DNA from: Acidobacteriota bacterium
GTDB lineage: Bacteria; Acidobacteriota; Holophagae; Acanthopleuribacterales; Acanthopleuribacteraceae
DNA length: 45,697 nucleotides
Direction of reading: 5' to 3'
Assembly (NCBI GenBank): GCA_030066195.1
Contig: JASJCB010000065.1
Span: forward strand, 1-45,697
The number at the start of each line of letters is the position of its first letter. Position 1 is the stretch's first letter. The notes beneath the pieces are model-generated. The model saw only the letters and a list, made by a program, of their open reading frames with translations. It did no database searches and had not been told where the DNA came from. Positions 14,715 through 24,097 of this stretch are shown one piece after another. Both the position numbers and the translations under genes were made by a program.

Positions 14715-17700
14715 TTACTGCCCCAGCAGGGGGCCGACGGCCTCGTAGTAGTTGGGTTGCATATGGGCGCCCCAGCCGAAGCCGGTGTTGGCGACACCGA
14801 AACTCAGGCCGTTGGTGCCCGCCGCTTTCGCCGCGACGCCCGCGAAGGAACTGCCCACCGCACTTGGGATGCGCGGCAGGGATACGTAGTCGGCCCAGCC
14901 CACGGCCAGGGTCATGTTCAAGCCGGGATTGGGTTTGGCGTGGATCACCTGGATCAGCGCCTCGTGCGGGACACCGTAACCGATGACATTGGTCATGTGG
15001 CCGCTGTTGGCCAGGGTGATCAGGTCCCAACTGCCCAGGCTGTGACCGATGCCCAACACTTCCGAGGGCAGGTAGCCGTTGGTGCTCATGTGTTCCAAGA
15101 TGGCGTTGGCCGACGGCGTCATGCCGCCGCGAATATTGGTGACGATATCGCTGAGGTTATCGCCCAGGTTCCCCCAAGCGGTAGGTGCTTCGCCCGTGGT
15201 TACGCCCGTTACCTTGTAGATGGCCTTGTAGGGTCCCACGCCTTTGTAGACGCTGACCCGACCGCCGTCCAAGGTTTCGATGAATCCCTTTTCGTAGCCC
15301 TTGGGCGCTTCAAGTTGGCCTTTCTTGAATTCGGAACCCATGCCTCGGAAAAGTCCGTAGGCGGTATAGGCCCAGCCGATGGCTTGCTTCAACCCGTCCC
15401 CAAGCGGACTCAAGGGCGAGGTAGCCGCCGCCACCGTTGCTCCCAGAACGCCCTGGCTGATCATGCCGGTAGCGGCAAAACCTCCCGCGAATCCCAGCAT
15501 CACGCCGCCTATCGTGGAAAGCAGCGGATTCTTGGTGTAGTAACCGGCAATACTAAGCCCCGCGCCGACCACCGCCGTAACGGCAAGCCAGGAACCCGCG
15601 CCGGCGCTGACCGCCGCAATGGAGGCGCTGACCGTGGCCAGGGCCGCAACGACAACGGCATGACCGGTAGGATCGATATTGCTGACCGGGTTGTTGTAGG
15701 CATAGGCATAACGGTCCAACGCCTGCGGATTCCCCGGCTCCGGCACCACGCTGTCCGGCGAGATGAAACGGCCGAGTTCCGGGTCGTAGTAACGGGCGTT
15801 CATATAGATCAGCCCGGTTTCCTCATCCAGGTAGTGACCCGTGAAGCCGCGTTCGTTATCGGCGCTGCCGCTTGCCGAGACCATCTTGCCCCAGGCGTCG
15901 TACTCATAGGATTGGACCTCGCGACCCAGGGCATTGGTCATCAGGCGCACACTGCCCAGGCGATCGGCGTGGAACCAGGTCGTCACGCGCGCCGTTTTCT
16001 TGGCCACCAGCATGGGACCGGCCATGATGTAGTTCACATCCACGCCGTCCACATTCTCGATCAAGGCGTTGAAGTAGATCACGGAACCCGAGGGTCCCGA
16101 TTTGTACAGGCGTTGTCCACCGGCGTCATAGCGGAACCAGGTGGTTTGCCCCGCTTTGGTGACGCTCTCCAACAGGTTGTCGGCATTCCAGTTGAAGGTG
16201 CGCTGACCGTCGCTGAGCAGGTTCCCGGATGCATCGTAGGTCAGGTTGGCGCCGCCCGCCTTGGTGACCGCGTGCTTGTGGGCCGCATCCCCGTGGCTGT
16301 AGTTGCCTACCTTGCTATTATAGGTGATGCCGCCGATCGCGTTGTAGCTGAGGGTTTGATTCTGACCGCCGGATACCGCCGTCAGCCGGTCCAGGTTGTC
16401 GTAGCTGTAGTTCATATTCAACAGCCCGTGGGTGGCCGAATGACTCAGGGTAACCCTGCCGCGATCGTCGTACTGATAGCCCGCCTGGTAGAGTTGCACA
16501 CCGCCGGGCCCGGTGACCTCCGCACCGTTCAGCCAACGTCGATTCGCATCGAAATTGAAGGTGCTCGTGACGCCGTTGGCGTAGGTCATTTGGGTCAATT
16601 GACCGCTTGCGTCCCAGTCGAAACTGTCTACATATCCGGGTACCGAGGCCAGTTGGCCCTCCGCGTCATAGGTGTAGTTGACTACATCGCCGCCCGGATA
16701 GGTGATGGAATCCACCCGGCCCATGCTGTCGAAGTCGGTGTCCATGGTGCGGCAATTGCCCTGGAAGCAGCGTGTGGTGGTGGTTTCGTTACCGCGAATA
16801 TCCCAGTAGTGGCTGGTGCTGCCGTCAGGGAAGCTGGTGCTGGTTAGGCGACCGATGGAGGCGCCGTAGCCGTTTTCGTCATAGTACCAGTCGAAACGGT
16901 CGCCGTCGGCGTTGATGCGCGTGGTCATGCGACCCAGGGCATCGTAGGTGAAGGTGGTCACTCGTCCCTGACCGTCGGTTTCCCTGATCGGCAGGCCGCC
17001 GTTATCGTAGTCGTAGGTATGCACGCCGGTGTCCGGGTCGATGGTCATTTGTTTGCGGCCCAGGCTGTCCCACACAATCGACGTGGTGTTGCCCATATCG
17101 TCGATCACGGCGGTCAGTCGGCCCAGCACGTCGTATTGATAGTCGGTATAGTGATAGCCGCCGTAGTTCTTCTCGCGAACGCGGGTCAGCTTGCCGTTGC
17201 TGTCGGTCCAGTGCAGGCGCTCGTTACCGTTTTCGTCGTAGATTGCCTTGTAGGGCTTGCCGTTTGCATCGTTGGCGTAGATGGTTTCCGACCAGGCGCC
17301 GTCGGGATGCGTCACGGTGCGTTGCCGACCCATGCCGTCATAGGTGAATACCGTCCAGCGTTTGGTTTCTCCGGTTCGGAACGGCAGGCTGCGTTTCCAC
17401 ACCCGCGAGGTCGCGCCGCTGAAGATGGTTTCTACCGTTACGCCGCCTTCCTTTTGGGTCTTCCAGGTGCGGCCCAGACCGTCCTGCCAGGTGGCGCGCC
17501 ACAAGCCGTTGCCGCTGCCGTCCGGGGAGGACTCTACGATGTGCTGATTCTGCGCATCGCCCCAGTTCAGATAGGCGTAGGTGGTTTGGGCGCCGTCCGG
17601 CCAGGTGATGTGGGTGGGCCGCCCGAAGACATCGTAACCGAATTGGGTCAAGGCGCCGTTTTCATCCACGTTGGCGGTTTCCAGCCCGAGGACCGGGTCG

Positions 17701-20700
17701 TAACTGCTTGTGGTGGAGTGACCCGCCGCATTGGTCGCGCCCACGGGATAGAGGTGGTAGGTGCTGTCGAAGGAGGTTGTGGTTACAGCCCCGCGCTCGT
17801 CCGTCTGGCTGATGACGTTGCCCCACGCATCGTAGGTCATGGTCGCCGAGGTGTGGCCGCCGGTGGTGCTGTCCCATTTGCGGACCCGGGTCATAAGGCC
17901 CTTGGTAGGCATCTCCGTGTAGCTGCCGTTGCCGTCGTAGTGGTAGACGTGCTGCTGAACCAGGTTGCCGCGAATGCCGATGCCCTCGTGCGTGTTTTCA
18001 TAGGCGGGCAGGCCCGTGATGTACAGACTGGTGTTGGGCATATAGCCGCGGCGGATGGTCTTCTCGTCGCCGTTCAGGTCATAGTCGCCGTAGTCGAAGA
18101 CATGGGTGACATTACCGTAAGTGTCATAGGCGAACTGAACCAGCTTGCGCCGTGACTGCGTGCCCAGGTTCATCTCGTAATCCCAGCGGCTGGTGAGCAG
18201 CGAGGTGTAGGGCGCCGTGGTGTTTTCCGTGTAGGTGTAGGCGCTGTAGCTGTAGATGTTGCCCTGGTTGTCCTTGAAGTAGGTGTATTCGGGTTTGCTG
18301 ATGCTGCCTACCTTCTGGTAGTACCAGGTTTCCGCGTAATTGCCCTGCGCATCCGTCACGGCGGTCACCTTGCGGAAACCCAGGAAACGACGTTCCGCGG
18401 GAGACCACAGGCCGCCCTGGTAGGTGTAATCCGTGGTGCTGCTGTTGCCGCGACCGTCGTGCGTGGTCAACTTGCTGACCGTATGCAGGATCATTCCGGG
18501 CGGCAGGTAGGTATTGTTCCAGGCCGTGGAGGGCAGGTACTCAACCTCGGTGAGACCGCCGTTGCCGTTTTCCAGGCCGATCAGGCGATCGGGAATCTTC
18601 CCGGCCGAGAAGAAGGTGGTGAAGGTCCCGCCGTGATAGCTCAACAGATCCGGTTTGCCGTCGCCGTCGTAATCGTTGGGCCAGACGCGACCCGCGTTCC
18701 AGTTGCTTGTGGTCACCGCGACCTTGTTGGTGAAGTAAGTCCCGTCCCCTTGTGAGGAGAAGGTGGTCATATGGCCTTCGTGATAGCTCAGCAGGTCGGT
18801 GCGACCGTCGCCGTTATAATCGCCGGGCCAGACATAGCCGGCATTCCACGCGCTGGTAGGCGCCGGATCCTTCTCGATACGGTAGACGCCGTTGCCGTCC
18901 GAAAGGAATGTGGTGAACCAACCCGAATAATAACTCATCAGGTCGGCCTTGCCGTCGCCATTGTAGTCGCCGCGCCAGGCGTAGCCGGAATGCCAACCGG
19001 TGGTGGGCGCGGTCTCCGTGGTGTGGGTAACGCTGCCGTCGCCGTTCGCGAAGAAGGTGGTGAACTTGCCGCTGTAGTAGCTCAGGATATCGGCTTTGCC
19101 GTCACCGTTGTAATCGCCGGGCCAAACGCGTCCCGCGTCCCAGACGATACCGTTGACATTAGCCTTTTCAACGCGATAGGTGCCGTCGCCGTTGGAGAAG
19201 AAGGTGGTCAGGTAACCGCCGGCATAGCTCATCAGGTCTACCTTGCCGTCGGCATCGTAGTCACCGGGCCAGACGCGGCCGGCATCCCAACCGCTTGTGG
19301 GCGCGCTGCCCTTCAAGACCGTGTAGGTGCCGTTACCCGCCGAAATGAAGGTGGTGAACCAACCGCTGTAATAGCTCAACAGGTCGGTGTCGCCGTCACC
19401 GTCATAGTCGCCGGACCAGGCGTAGGATGAGTGCCAGCCCGTGGTCGGCGCGCTGCCTTTCAGCACGGAATAGGTGCCGTTACCCTGAGTGGCGAAGGTG
19501 GTAAAGGTTCCCCCGTAATAGCTGAGGATATCGCCCTTGCCGTCGCCGGTGAAATCGCCCTGCCATACGTAATCCGAGTGCCAGCCGCTTGTAGGCGCCG
19601 TAGTCTGGGTGGTGTCGATTGCACCGCGATTGCTGCCGTCGGCATGGAAGGTGGTAAAGCGGCCTTCATGGTAGCTCAGCAGGTCGGTACGGCCGTCGCC
19701 GTCATATTCACCGGGCCATACGTAGCCGGAATGCCAACCGCTGCCCGGCACTTTCTGGGACAGGTGCGTATAGGTGCCGTTTCCGCCGGAGACGAAGGTA
19801 GCCATCAAACCGCCGTAGTAGCTGCGGATATCGGCCCGACCGTCACCGTTGAAGTCGCCGCGCCACACGCGGCCCGCATCCCAACCGGATGTCGGCGCCG
19901 AACCTTTTTGGATGGTAAAGCTACCGTTGCTGCCGGCCTTGAAGGTAGTGAACCAACCCGAGTAATAACTCATCAGGTCGGTGCGCCCGTCGCCGTCGTA
20001 GTCGCCGGGCCAGGCGTAGGAGGAATGCCAACTGGTGTTGGCGTGGGTTTTCACCGTGTTGTAGGTGCCGTTACCGTTGGAGGTGAAGGTGGTCAAGTAA
20101 CCGCCGTGATAGCTGAGGATATCGCTCCTGCCGTCACCGTTATAGTCGCCTTTCCAAACCAGGCCCGCGTTCCAGCCGCCCGTCGGCGCCTGGCCTTTCA
20201 GAATGGTAAAACCGCCGTTGCTATTGGCGCGGAAGGTGGTAAACCAGCCGGAATAATAACTCAACAGGTCGGTGCGGCCGTCGTTGTCATAATCGCCGGA
20301 CCAGGCGTAACCGCTGTGCCAACTGGTGTTGGATTGGGTCTTGACCACCGAGTAACCGCCGTTGCCGTTGGCCAGGAAGCTGGTGAGATAGCCGCCGTAA
20401 TAGGAAAGGATATCGCTGAGCCCGTCGCCGTTGAAATCGCCGGTCCAAACACGGCCCGCGTCCCAACCGCCGGTAGGTGCGCTGCCCTTGACTTCTTCGT
20501 AGGTGCCGTCTCCGTTAGCAAAGAAGGTGGTGAACCAACCCGAACTGTAGCTGAGCACATCGTTCAGGCCGTCGCCGTTGTAATCGCCGCCCCAGGCGTA
20601 ACCGGCGTTCCAACCCGATGTGGGTGCGGTCCCTTGCGTAATGTAGATGGCGCCCAAGGTATCGTCCATCCAGTCGAACGTCATGGGCGGCAGGGAACTT

Positions 20701-21509
20701 CCGCCGGTGATTTGCCCGGTAGCATCCAGCGATGCATCCCGTCCATACTGGGTCACGGATTCTATGAGGGATCGACCGGTATTCTTACCCAAACGGTGGG
20801 TTATCTTATAAGCCCGCGCCCGACTGCCGCCCACGGTGATATCGATAGAGCACAGGCGCTCGCGGGTTTCACCCCATTCCGCGCCGGTGGCAAAAGTGAC
20901 CACATCCGGCCGAGAAGCCCGGTAGAAGCGGACCACCGTGCCGTTGTAGCTGATGGTGTCCAGATAGATTTCGCGGCCGTTGTCGTTTGTATAACCGTAA
21001 TCGATACGGTTTCCGCGTGGATCGGTCACCGAAGTCAGGTACCAGCGGAAGGTACCCTTGGTGGTCGTGAACAAGGGGTGGTAAACCGCCCGGTTGCCGT
21101 TGGTGCCGGTCACCGTCCAGGTGCTGCCGGTTTGTTGGATACGCGCATAGTTCATGATTTTGGTGCAGTGGGTTCCGCCCTGCAGGGTAGACGGCACCAG
21201 CTCAACGCCGTCCATGAAAAAGGCGTCACTGCCGTCATAGTGCGGCGCCCCGCCGCCCGGTGCGGCGCGTTCGATAAACGACAAACCCTTTAAACTCCAG
21301 CCCTGACCGATCCAGGAGGCGTTGCCCCCGGAATGGTAGCTGAGCTTGAGATCGGGTTCCAAACCGTGGTAAGCGGGCACCGCGATGGGCACCTCGGTTG
21401 AAAAGGAGCCGTAGAATCCGCTGACCGAACCGCCGGATTCCTGGGCAGATAGAGAAGGCAGTAAGCAAACGAAGGCAATGAGGACGCGAAAGGCGACACA
21501 TCGAATCAT
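14715..21509 (-). CDS. Secreted SpvB/VCBS/TcdB-like/RHS protein with lipase-like C-terminal toxin domain
   Basis: 2264 residues from ATG 21509 (GGAG at 21518-21521; a GTG at 21518 is less likely). A signal peptide covers 1-23. A SpvB-like domain covers about 24-290 (STEVPIAVPAYHGLEPDLKL). Fourteen repeats of about 48 residues follow at about 290-970, each with a WxxGDYNGDGxxDxLSY core (VCBS/FG-GAP, calcium-type DxNxDG). A TcdB-middle-like region covers about 975-1150. YD/RHS repeats run to about 1900, closing with the RHS core YYDPELGRFISPD and DPTGH at about 1940. The last 320 residues contain a hydrophobic stretch and GHSLG (S2157), with candidate D2207 and H2249, fitting a serine lipase triad. 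The architecture resembles B and C subunits of Tc toxins fused in one chain. No immunity gene follows. Confidence 0.9.
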   Translation of the reverse strand: MIRCVAFRVLIAFVCLLPSLSAQESGGSVSGFYGSFSTEVPIAVPAYHGLEPDLKLSYHSGGNASWIGQGWSLKGLSFIERAAPGGGAPHYDGSDAFFMDGVELVPSTLQGGTHCTKIMNYARIQQTGSTWTVTGTNGNRAVYHPLFTTTKGTFRWYLTSVTDPRGNRIDYGYTNDNGREIYLDTISYNGTVVRFYRASRPDVVTFATGAEWGETRERLCSIDITVGGSRARAYKITHRLGKNTGRSLIESVTQYGRDASLDATGQITGGSSLPPMTFDWMDDTLGAIYITQGTAPTSGWNAGYAWGGDYNGDGLNDVLSYSSGWFTTFFANGDGTYEEVKGSAPTGGWDAGRVWTGDFNGDGLSDILSYYGGYLTSFLANGNGGYSVVKTQSNTSWHSGYAWSGDYDNDGRTDLLSYYSGWFTTFRANSNGGFTILKGQAPTGGWNAGLVWKGDYNGDGRSDILSYHGGYLTTFTSNGNGTYNTVKTHANTSWHSSYAWPGDYDGDGRTDLMSYYSGWFTTFKAGSNGSFTIQKGSAPTSGWDAGRVWRGDFNGDGRADIRSYYGGLMATFVSGGNGTYTHLSQKVPGSGWHSGYVWPGEYDGDGRTDLLSYHEGRFTTFHADGSNRGAIDTTQTTAPTSGWHSDYVWQGDFTGDGKGDILSYYGGTFTTFATQGNGTYSVLKGSAPTTGWHSSYAWSGDYDGDGDTDLLSYYSGWFTTFISAGNGTYTVLKGSAPTSGWDAGRVWPGDYDADGKVDLMSYAGGYLTTFFSNGDGTYRVEKANVNGIVWDAGRVWPGDYNGDGKADILSYYSGKFTTFFANGDGSVTHTTETAPTTGWHSGYAWRGDYNGDGKADLMSYYSGWFTTFLSDGNGVYRIEKDPAPTSAWNAGYVWPGDYNGDGRTDLLSYHEGHMTTFSSQGDGTYFTNKVAVTTSNWNAGRVWPNDYDGDGKPDLLSYHGGTFTTFFSAGKIPDRLIGLENGNGGLTEVEYLPSTAWNNTYLPPGMILHTVSKLTTHDGRGNSSTTDYTYQGGLWSPAERRFLGFRKVTAVTDAQGNYAETWYYQKVGSISKPEYTYFKDNQGNIYSYSAYTYTENTTAPYTSLLTSRWDYEMNLGTQSRRKLVQFAYDTYGNVTHVFDYGDYDLNGDEKTIRRGYMPNTSLYITGLPAYENTHEGIGIRGNLVQQHVYHYDGNGSYTEMPTKGLMTRVRKWDSTTGGHTSATMTYDAWGNVISQTDERGAVTTTSFDSTYHLYPVGATNAAGHSTTSSYDPVLGLETANVDENGALTQFGYDVFGRPTHITWPDGAQTTYAYLNWGDAQNQHIVESSPDGSGNGLWRATWQDGLGRTWKTQKEGGVTVETIFSGATSRVWKRSLPFRTGETKRWTVFTYDGMGRQRTVTHPDGAWSETIYANDANGKPYKAIYDENGNERLHWTDSNGKLTRVREKNYGGYHYTDYQYDVLGRLTAVIDDMGNTTSIVWDSLGRKQMTIDPDTGVHTYDYDNGGLPIRETDGQGRVTTFTYDALGRMTTRINADGDRFDWYYDENGYGASIGRLTSTSFPDGSTSHYWDIRGNETTTTRCFQGNCRTMDTDFDSMGRVDSITYPGGDVVNYTYDAEGQLASVPGYVDSFDWDASGQLTQMTYANGVTSTFNFDANRRWLNGAEVTGPGGVQLYQAGYQYDDRGRVTLSHSATHGLLNMNYSYDNLDRLTAVSGGQNQTLSYNAIGGITYNSKVGNYSHGDAAHKHAVTKAGGANLTYDASGNLLSDGQRTFNWNADNLLESVTKAGQTTWFRYDAGGQRLYKSGPSGSVIYFNALIENVDGVDVNYIMAGPMLVAKKTARVTTWFHADRLGSVRLMTNALGREVQSYEYDAWGKMVSASGSADNERGFTGHYLDEETGLIYMNARYYDPELGRFISPDSVVPEPGNPQALDRYAYAYNNPVSNIDPTGHAVVVAALATVSASIAAVSAGAGSWLAVTAVVGAGLSIAGYYTKNPLLSTIGGVMLGFAGGFAATGMISQGVLGATVAAATSPLSPLGDGLKQAIGWAYTAYGLFRGMGSEFKKGQLEAPKGYEKGFIETLDGGRVSVYKGVGPYKAIYKVTGVTTGEAPTAWGNLGDNLSDIVTNIRGGMTPSANAILEHMSTNGYLPSEVLGIGHSLGSWDLITLANSGHMTNVIGYGVPHEALIQVIHAKPNPGLNMTLAVGWADYVSLPRIPSAVGSSFAGVAAKAAGTNGLSFGVANTGFGWGAHMQPNYYEAVGPLLGQ
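18600..20635 (-). repeat. Fourteen ~144-bp in-gene tandem repeats (VCBS/FG-GAP)
   Basis: A 144-bp period is visible in the DNA: GTCGCCGTTGTAATCGCC-like and GAAGGTGGTGAACCAACC-like words recur 14 times. They encode the 48-residue units of the RHS protein. Units alternate between two subtypes (GWHSxYAW...SGWFTTF and GWDAGRVW...GGYLTTF), which suggests that a two-unit block was duplicated. Confidence 0.9.
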
Positions 21510-21623
21510 TTTTCTCACTCCGTTAGAACAAGATCGAATTTAAAAGGCAACACCTGGCTCAGCGGCTTTAATGGTAGAAATAGCCGCATTCTTGAAATTG
21601 CCGAGTCAGATTAAGTAAATTAG

Positions 21624-21652
21624 ATCCTATTCAAATAGTGTGAGAGTGTCAA
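21624..21652 (-). promoter_or_regulatory. Sigma-70-type promoter of the RHS gene
   Basis: On the minus strand, a perfect TTGACA (21647-21652) is followed after 17 bases by TAGGAT (21624-21629). Transcription would start near 21617, leaving a leader of about 108 bases before ATG 21509. Confidence 0.75.
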
Positions 21653-21677
21653 GAAAGAAAAGCATACGTATGTTCGC

Positions 21678-23231
21678 TCAATCGGCAAGCATTCTCCTGT
21701 GTCGATTCCAAAGATCTCTCAACGTCCTCTTCTGGTCTCGGGTCAGGTCTCCTTGTCTTCGCAACCGCTGTAACAGGGGCTCGGCCGACTCGGGTTTCTC
21801 CAGTTCCAAATAACCCTGTACCGCGGTCAATTCGGCGTCCACCGCCTTGCTCAGGTTACCCCTTTGCCGCTCCGCCCTGCCCAGGCGCTCGTACAATCCG
21901 GGCGAAGGTTTTCTCTCCCGTAATTGCTCTCGGGCTTCTATCGCGTGTTCCAATTGGAAGATCACGCTTAGCGGATTACTACTGTTGCCCCACTTCTGCT
22001 CGCGCTCGAACAAGGTGGCCAGCAGAAGGTGCTTGCGCAAGATATTGCGATAGTCCTTTTTACTGTAGTCCCGGCCCTTTTCCGCAAAGATGGTTCTCAC
22101 CAGGCTGTTCAGGATGGTCCGGTTTTTATCGTCCAACCCCGGGTGGTCGCGCAGCAGATTGGCCGCGTGCAACGGGGCCTCGGTGTCCTCGGGGTCGATC
22201 CGCCAGGCGGCGATATATCGGGTGAGCGCCTGTTTGGAATTGCCCTGTAAGCGATAGTCGTCACCGATCCGTTTCATCGTTTTGCTAAACGTCGGACTGG
22301 TCTGCCAACCAATCCATTCCGAGAAGAGATTGTAGGTTCGGTCCATATCTACCAGGACAGGCGAAAGATCGCCCAGATAGGCTCGATCCAATTGATCGAC
22401 CGCTTTCTTCATATCGGGCGCCGCTTCAACCAGTTGCCTATATTCCGGCCGCATCTCCTTTCGATAGCGTTCGGGGCGGTGGAAATCCCTGTAGTGAAGC
22501 TCAACCAGGCCGGATTTCAGGTCGTATAGTCCGCGGTTTCCCGGATTCTCGCGGATGGCGCCCATGAGATGGGTTCGGGCGATTTCGGGTTTGCCTTGGT
22601 CGACCAGACGCTTGGACAGATCCGCGATGTCCCGGAACCGGGTAGGTTCGTCGCTTTGTCGTAACAGGCGCATGGCGCTGCTCGCTGCCTTGACGAACTT
22701 GGTATTTTCGGAAAAGGACCGGCGATAGGCGGTCAGGGCTTCCTTGGTTCGCCCCGTTTTTTCCAAGGCTTGACCCTGGTTATAACGCAGGGCGAAACGT
22801 TGGTGTTGCGGCGCCTGTTGGATGTCGACCCGGGACATTTGCTCGTAGGCCTTCGTCGCGTCTCCGGTTTGCAGGTACAACACGGCCAGGTCGTTGCGGG
22901 CGGTGATTTTCTCTTGGGTATTGCCGTTTTCAATAATGCCCCGATACAAAACCACGGCTTGTTCGGTCTTTTCCCGATCCCCCTGGCGCAGCCCGGCCAC
23001 ACGAAGCGTTTTTGCCGAAACGGAGGCTTGGGCGATGGCTCTGTTCTTCTTATCGGCTTGCGGGGAAGCCAGGTCTGTTTGTAATTTTCTCAAGGTTTCC
23101 GGTGATAGCTTGGGGTCCTTCTTTTTGATTCGTTTCATGTCGATTTGGGCCGGCAAGGCATCATCGACCGGTTTCTGTTCCTGGGCCTGAACCAGAGGGG
23201 TAAAAAAGAACAGCAGAAGCAGGTATCTCAT
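21678..23231 (-). CDS. Exported TPR-repeat protein of unknown function
   Basis: 517 residues from ATG 23231. The start overlaps the stop of the upstream gene by ATGA. A signal peptide (MRYLLLLFFFTPLVQAQ) is followed by a basic region and helical repeats with TPR character (ARNDLAVLYLQTGDATKAYEQM, LRYNQGQALEKTGRTKEAL, YERLGRAERQRGNLSKAVDAE). There are no catalytic motifs. It is the last gene of a tight three-gene operon with 23228-24097 and 24087-25055, so it probably works with them at the cell envelope, perhaps as a scaffold. An upstream in-frame ATG at 23276 lies inside the preceding gene and is unlikely. Confidence 0.8.
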   Translation of the reverse strand: MRYLLLLFFFTPLVQAQEQKPVDDALPAQIDMKRIKKKDPKLSPETLRKLQTDLASPQADKKNRAIAQASVSAKTLRVAGLRQGDREKTEQAVVLYRGIIENGNTQEKITARNDLAVLYLQTGDATKAYEQMSRVDIQQAPQHQRFALRYNQGQALEKTGRTKEALTAYRRSFSENTKFVKAASSAMRLLRQSDEPTRFRDIADLSKRLVDQGKPEIARTHLMGAIRENPGNRGLYDLKSGLVELHYRDFHRPERYRKEMRPEYRQLVEAAPDMKKAVDQLDRAYLGDLSPVLVDMDRTYNLFSEWIGWQTSPTFSKTMKRIGDDYRLQGNSKQALTRYIAAWRIDPEDTEAPLHAANLLRDHPGLDDKNRTILNSLVRTIFAEKGRDYSKKDYRNILRKHLLLATLFEREQKWGNSSNPLSVIFQLEHAIEAREQLRERKPSPGLYERLGRAERQRGNLSKAVDAELTAVQGYLELEKPESAEPLLQRLRRQGDLTRDQKRTLRDLWNRHRRMLAD

Positions 23232-24097
23232 GGCGCCACCTCGCTGTCGGCAATGGCAACACCGCAGTATTGCCAACTGTCGTAGTCATCCAAACCGTGC
23301 AGGAAAAACGCCGCGGGCGAATAGTCGGCCAGGAAGCTCAGATCATCCGGCAGGTCTTCCACGGGCATGCCCAAACGCTGGTATTTGGTATGCCGAACCA
23401 AAATACCCTGAAAGGACATGCCGGGAAAGGTAAAACGGGCGCAGGCAGCTTGGGAATGAACCGTAATCGGGGGACCGCCCGGTCCTCGGTAGAAGACGCG
23501 AAACGTTGCCGTGGTCAACGGTTCGTGACCCTCGGCTTCGGAGTCCAACGGCAGGACCAGGGCCCGTGCAGCGGGTTCCGCTTCAAGTTGGATGGGGGCA
23601 GGGTTGGAACCCAGGGGCACCTTCACTTGCAAAACCTCGCGCAACTCATCCGCGACGTCAGCCAGGAGACGTTCTTGAAAACAGGTAATCACCCGATCCG
23701 GCCACTGCCTGCGGCCCGGCGGACCGTACTCGTCAATCTCCCCCGGATTGAAGATGTCGCTGCGCCATTGCCCGAGTTCCCGGGATTGGCCGCCCATGTA
23801 CAGGGTCATGATCATCTTCCACAGCGCATTGTCATCTTCCAATCGAACACCCAGCCGGGGACTCTGCTCGGAATCGCCCGCCTGGAAATGCCAGTAACCG
23901 ATGGTTCGGTTGCAAATTTCGGCCAACTGCCTGGAGAGATCGCGTTCCTTTTCGGCCAGGTCGCCGAATTTGCGGGCCACCTGGGGTTCGCCGAATTGGA
24001 AGTGGATATAAACTGGGTTGCCCTTTTGCGCCCAACCGGGAACAAAAGCCGGAACGAGGAAGACGAACAGGGTGAGCTTCATGGTCTTACGGAACAT
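23228..24097 (-). CDS. Exported protein of unknown function (middle gene of three-gene operon)
   Basis: 289 residues from ATG 24097, chosen because GGAGG lies six bases upstream at 24104-24108; ATG 24082 (MKLTLFVFLVP) is an alternative. A signal peptide ends near GWAQ. The mature protein has mixed secondary structure with no recognised family; features seen are FRVFYRGPGGPP and a C-terminal HGLDDYDSWQYCGVAI. It overlaps the upstream gene by 11 bases and the downstream gene by 4, so translation is coupled across the operon. It is presumably periplasmic. No function can be assigned. Confidence 0.75.
   Translation of the reverse strand: MFRKTMKLTLFVFLVPAFVPGWAQKGNPVYIHFQFGEPQVARKFGDLAEKERDLSRQLAEICNRTIGYWHFQAGDSEQSPRLGVRLEDDNALWKMIMTLYMGGQSRELGQWRSDIFNPGEIDEYGPPGRRQWPDRVITCFQERLLADVADELREVLQVKVPLGSNPAPIQLEAEPAARALVLPLDSEAEGHEPLTTATFRVFYRGPGGPPITVHSQAACARFTFPGMSFQGILVRHTKYQRLGMPVEDLPDDLSFLADYSPAAFFLHGLDDYDSWQYCGVAIADSEVAP

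Noticed and set aside
14691..16847. 718-residue plus-strand open frame opposite the RHS gene
   Set aside because: Composition (His, Gly, Val rich) and position mirror the minus-strand YD-repeat coding sequence; no start site or domain.
18600..20635. CRISPR-like periodic repeats
   Set aside because: The period is 144 bp, there are no unique spacers, and the repeats are in frame inside a coding gene.
19431..21293. 620-residue plus-strand open frame with VAVVVAGPGV-like repeats
   Set aside because: It is the antisense reading of the VCBS repeats; the periodicity is 48 residues as in the real gene.
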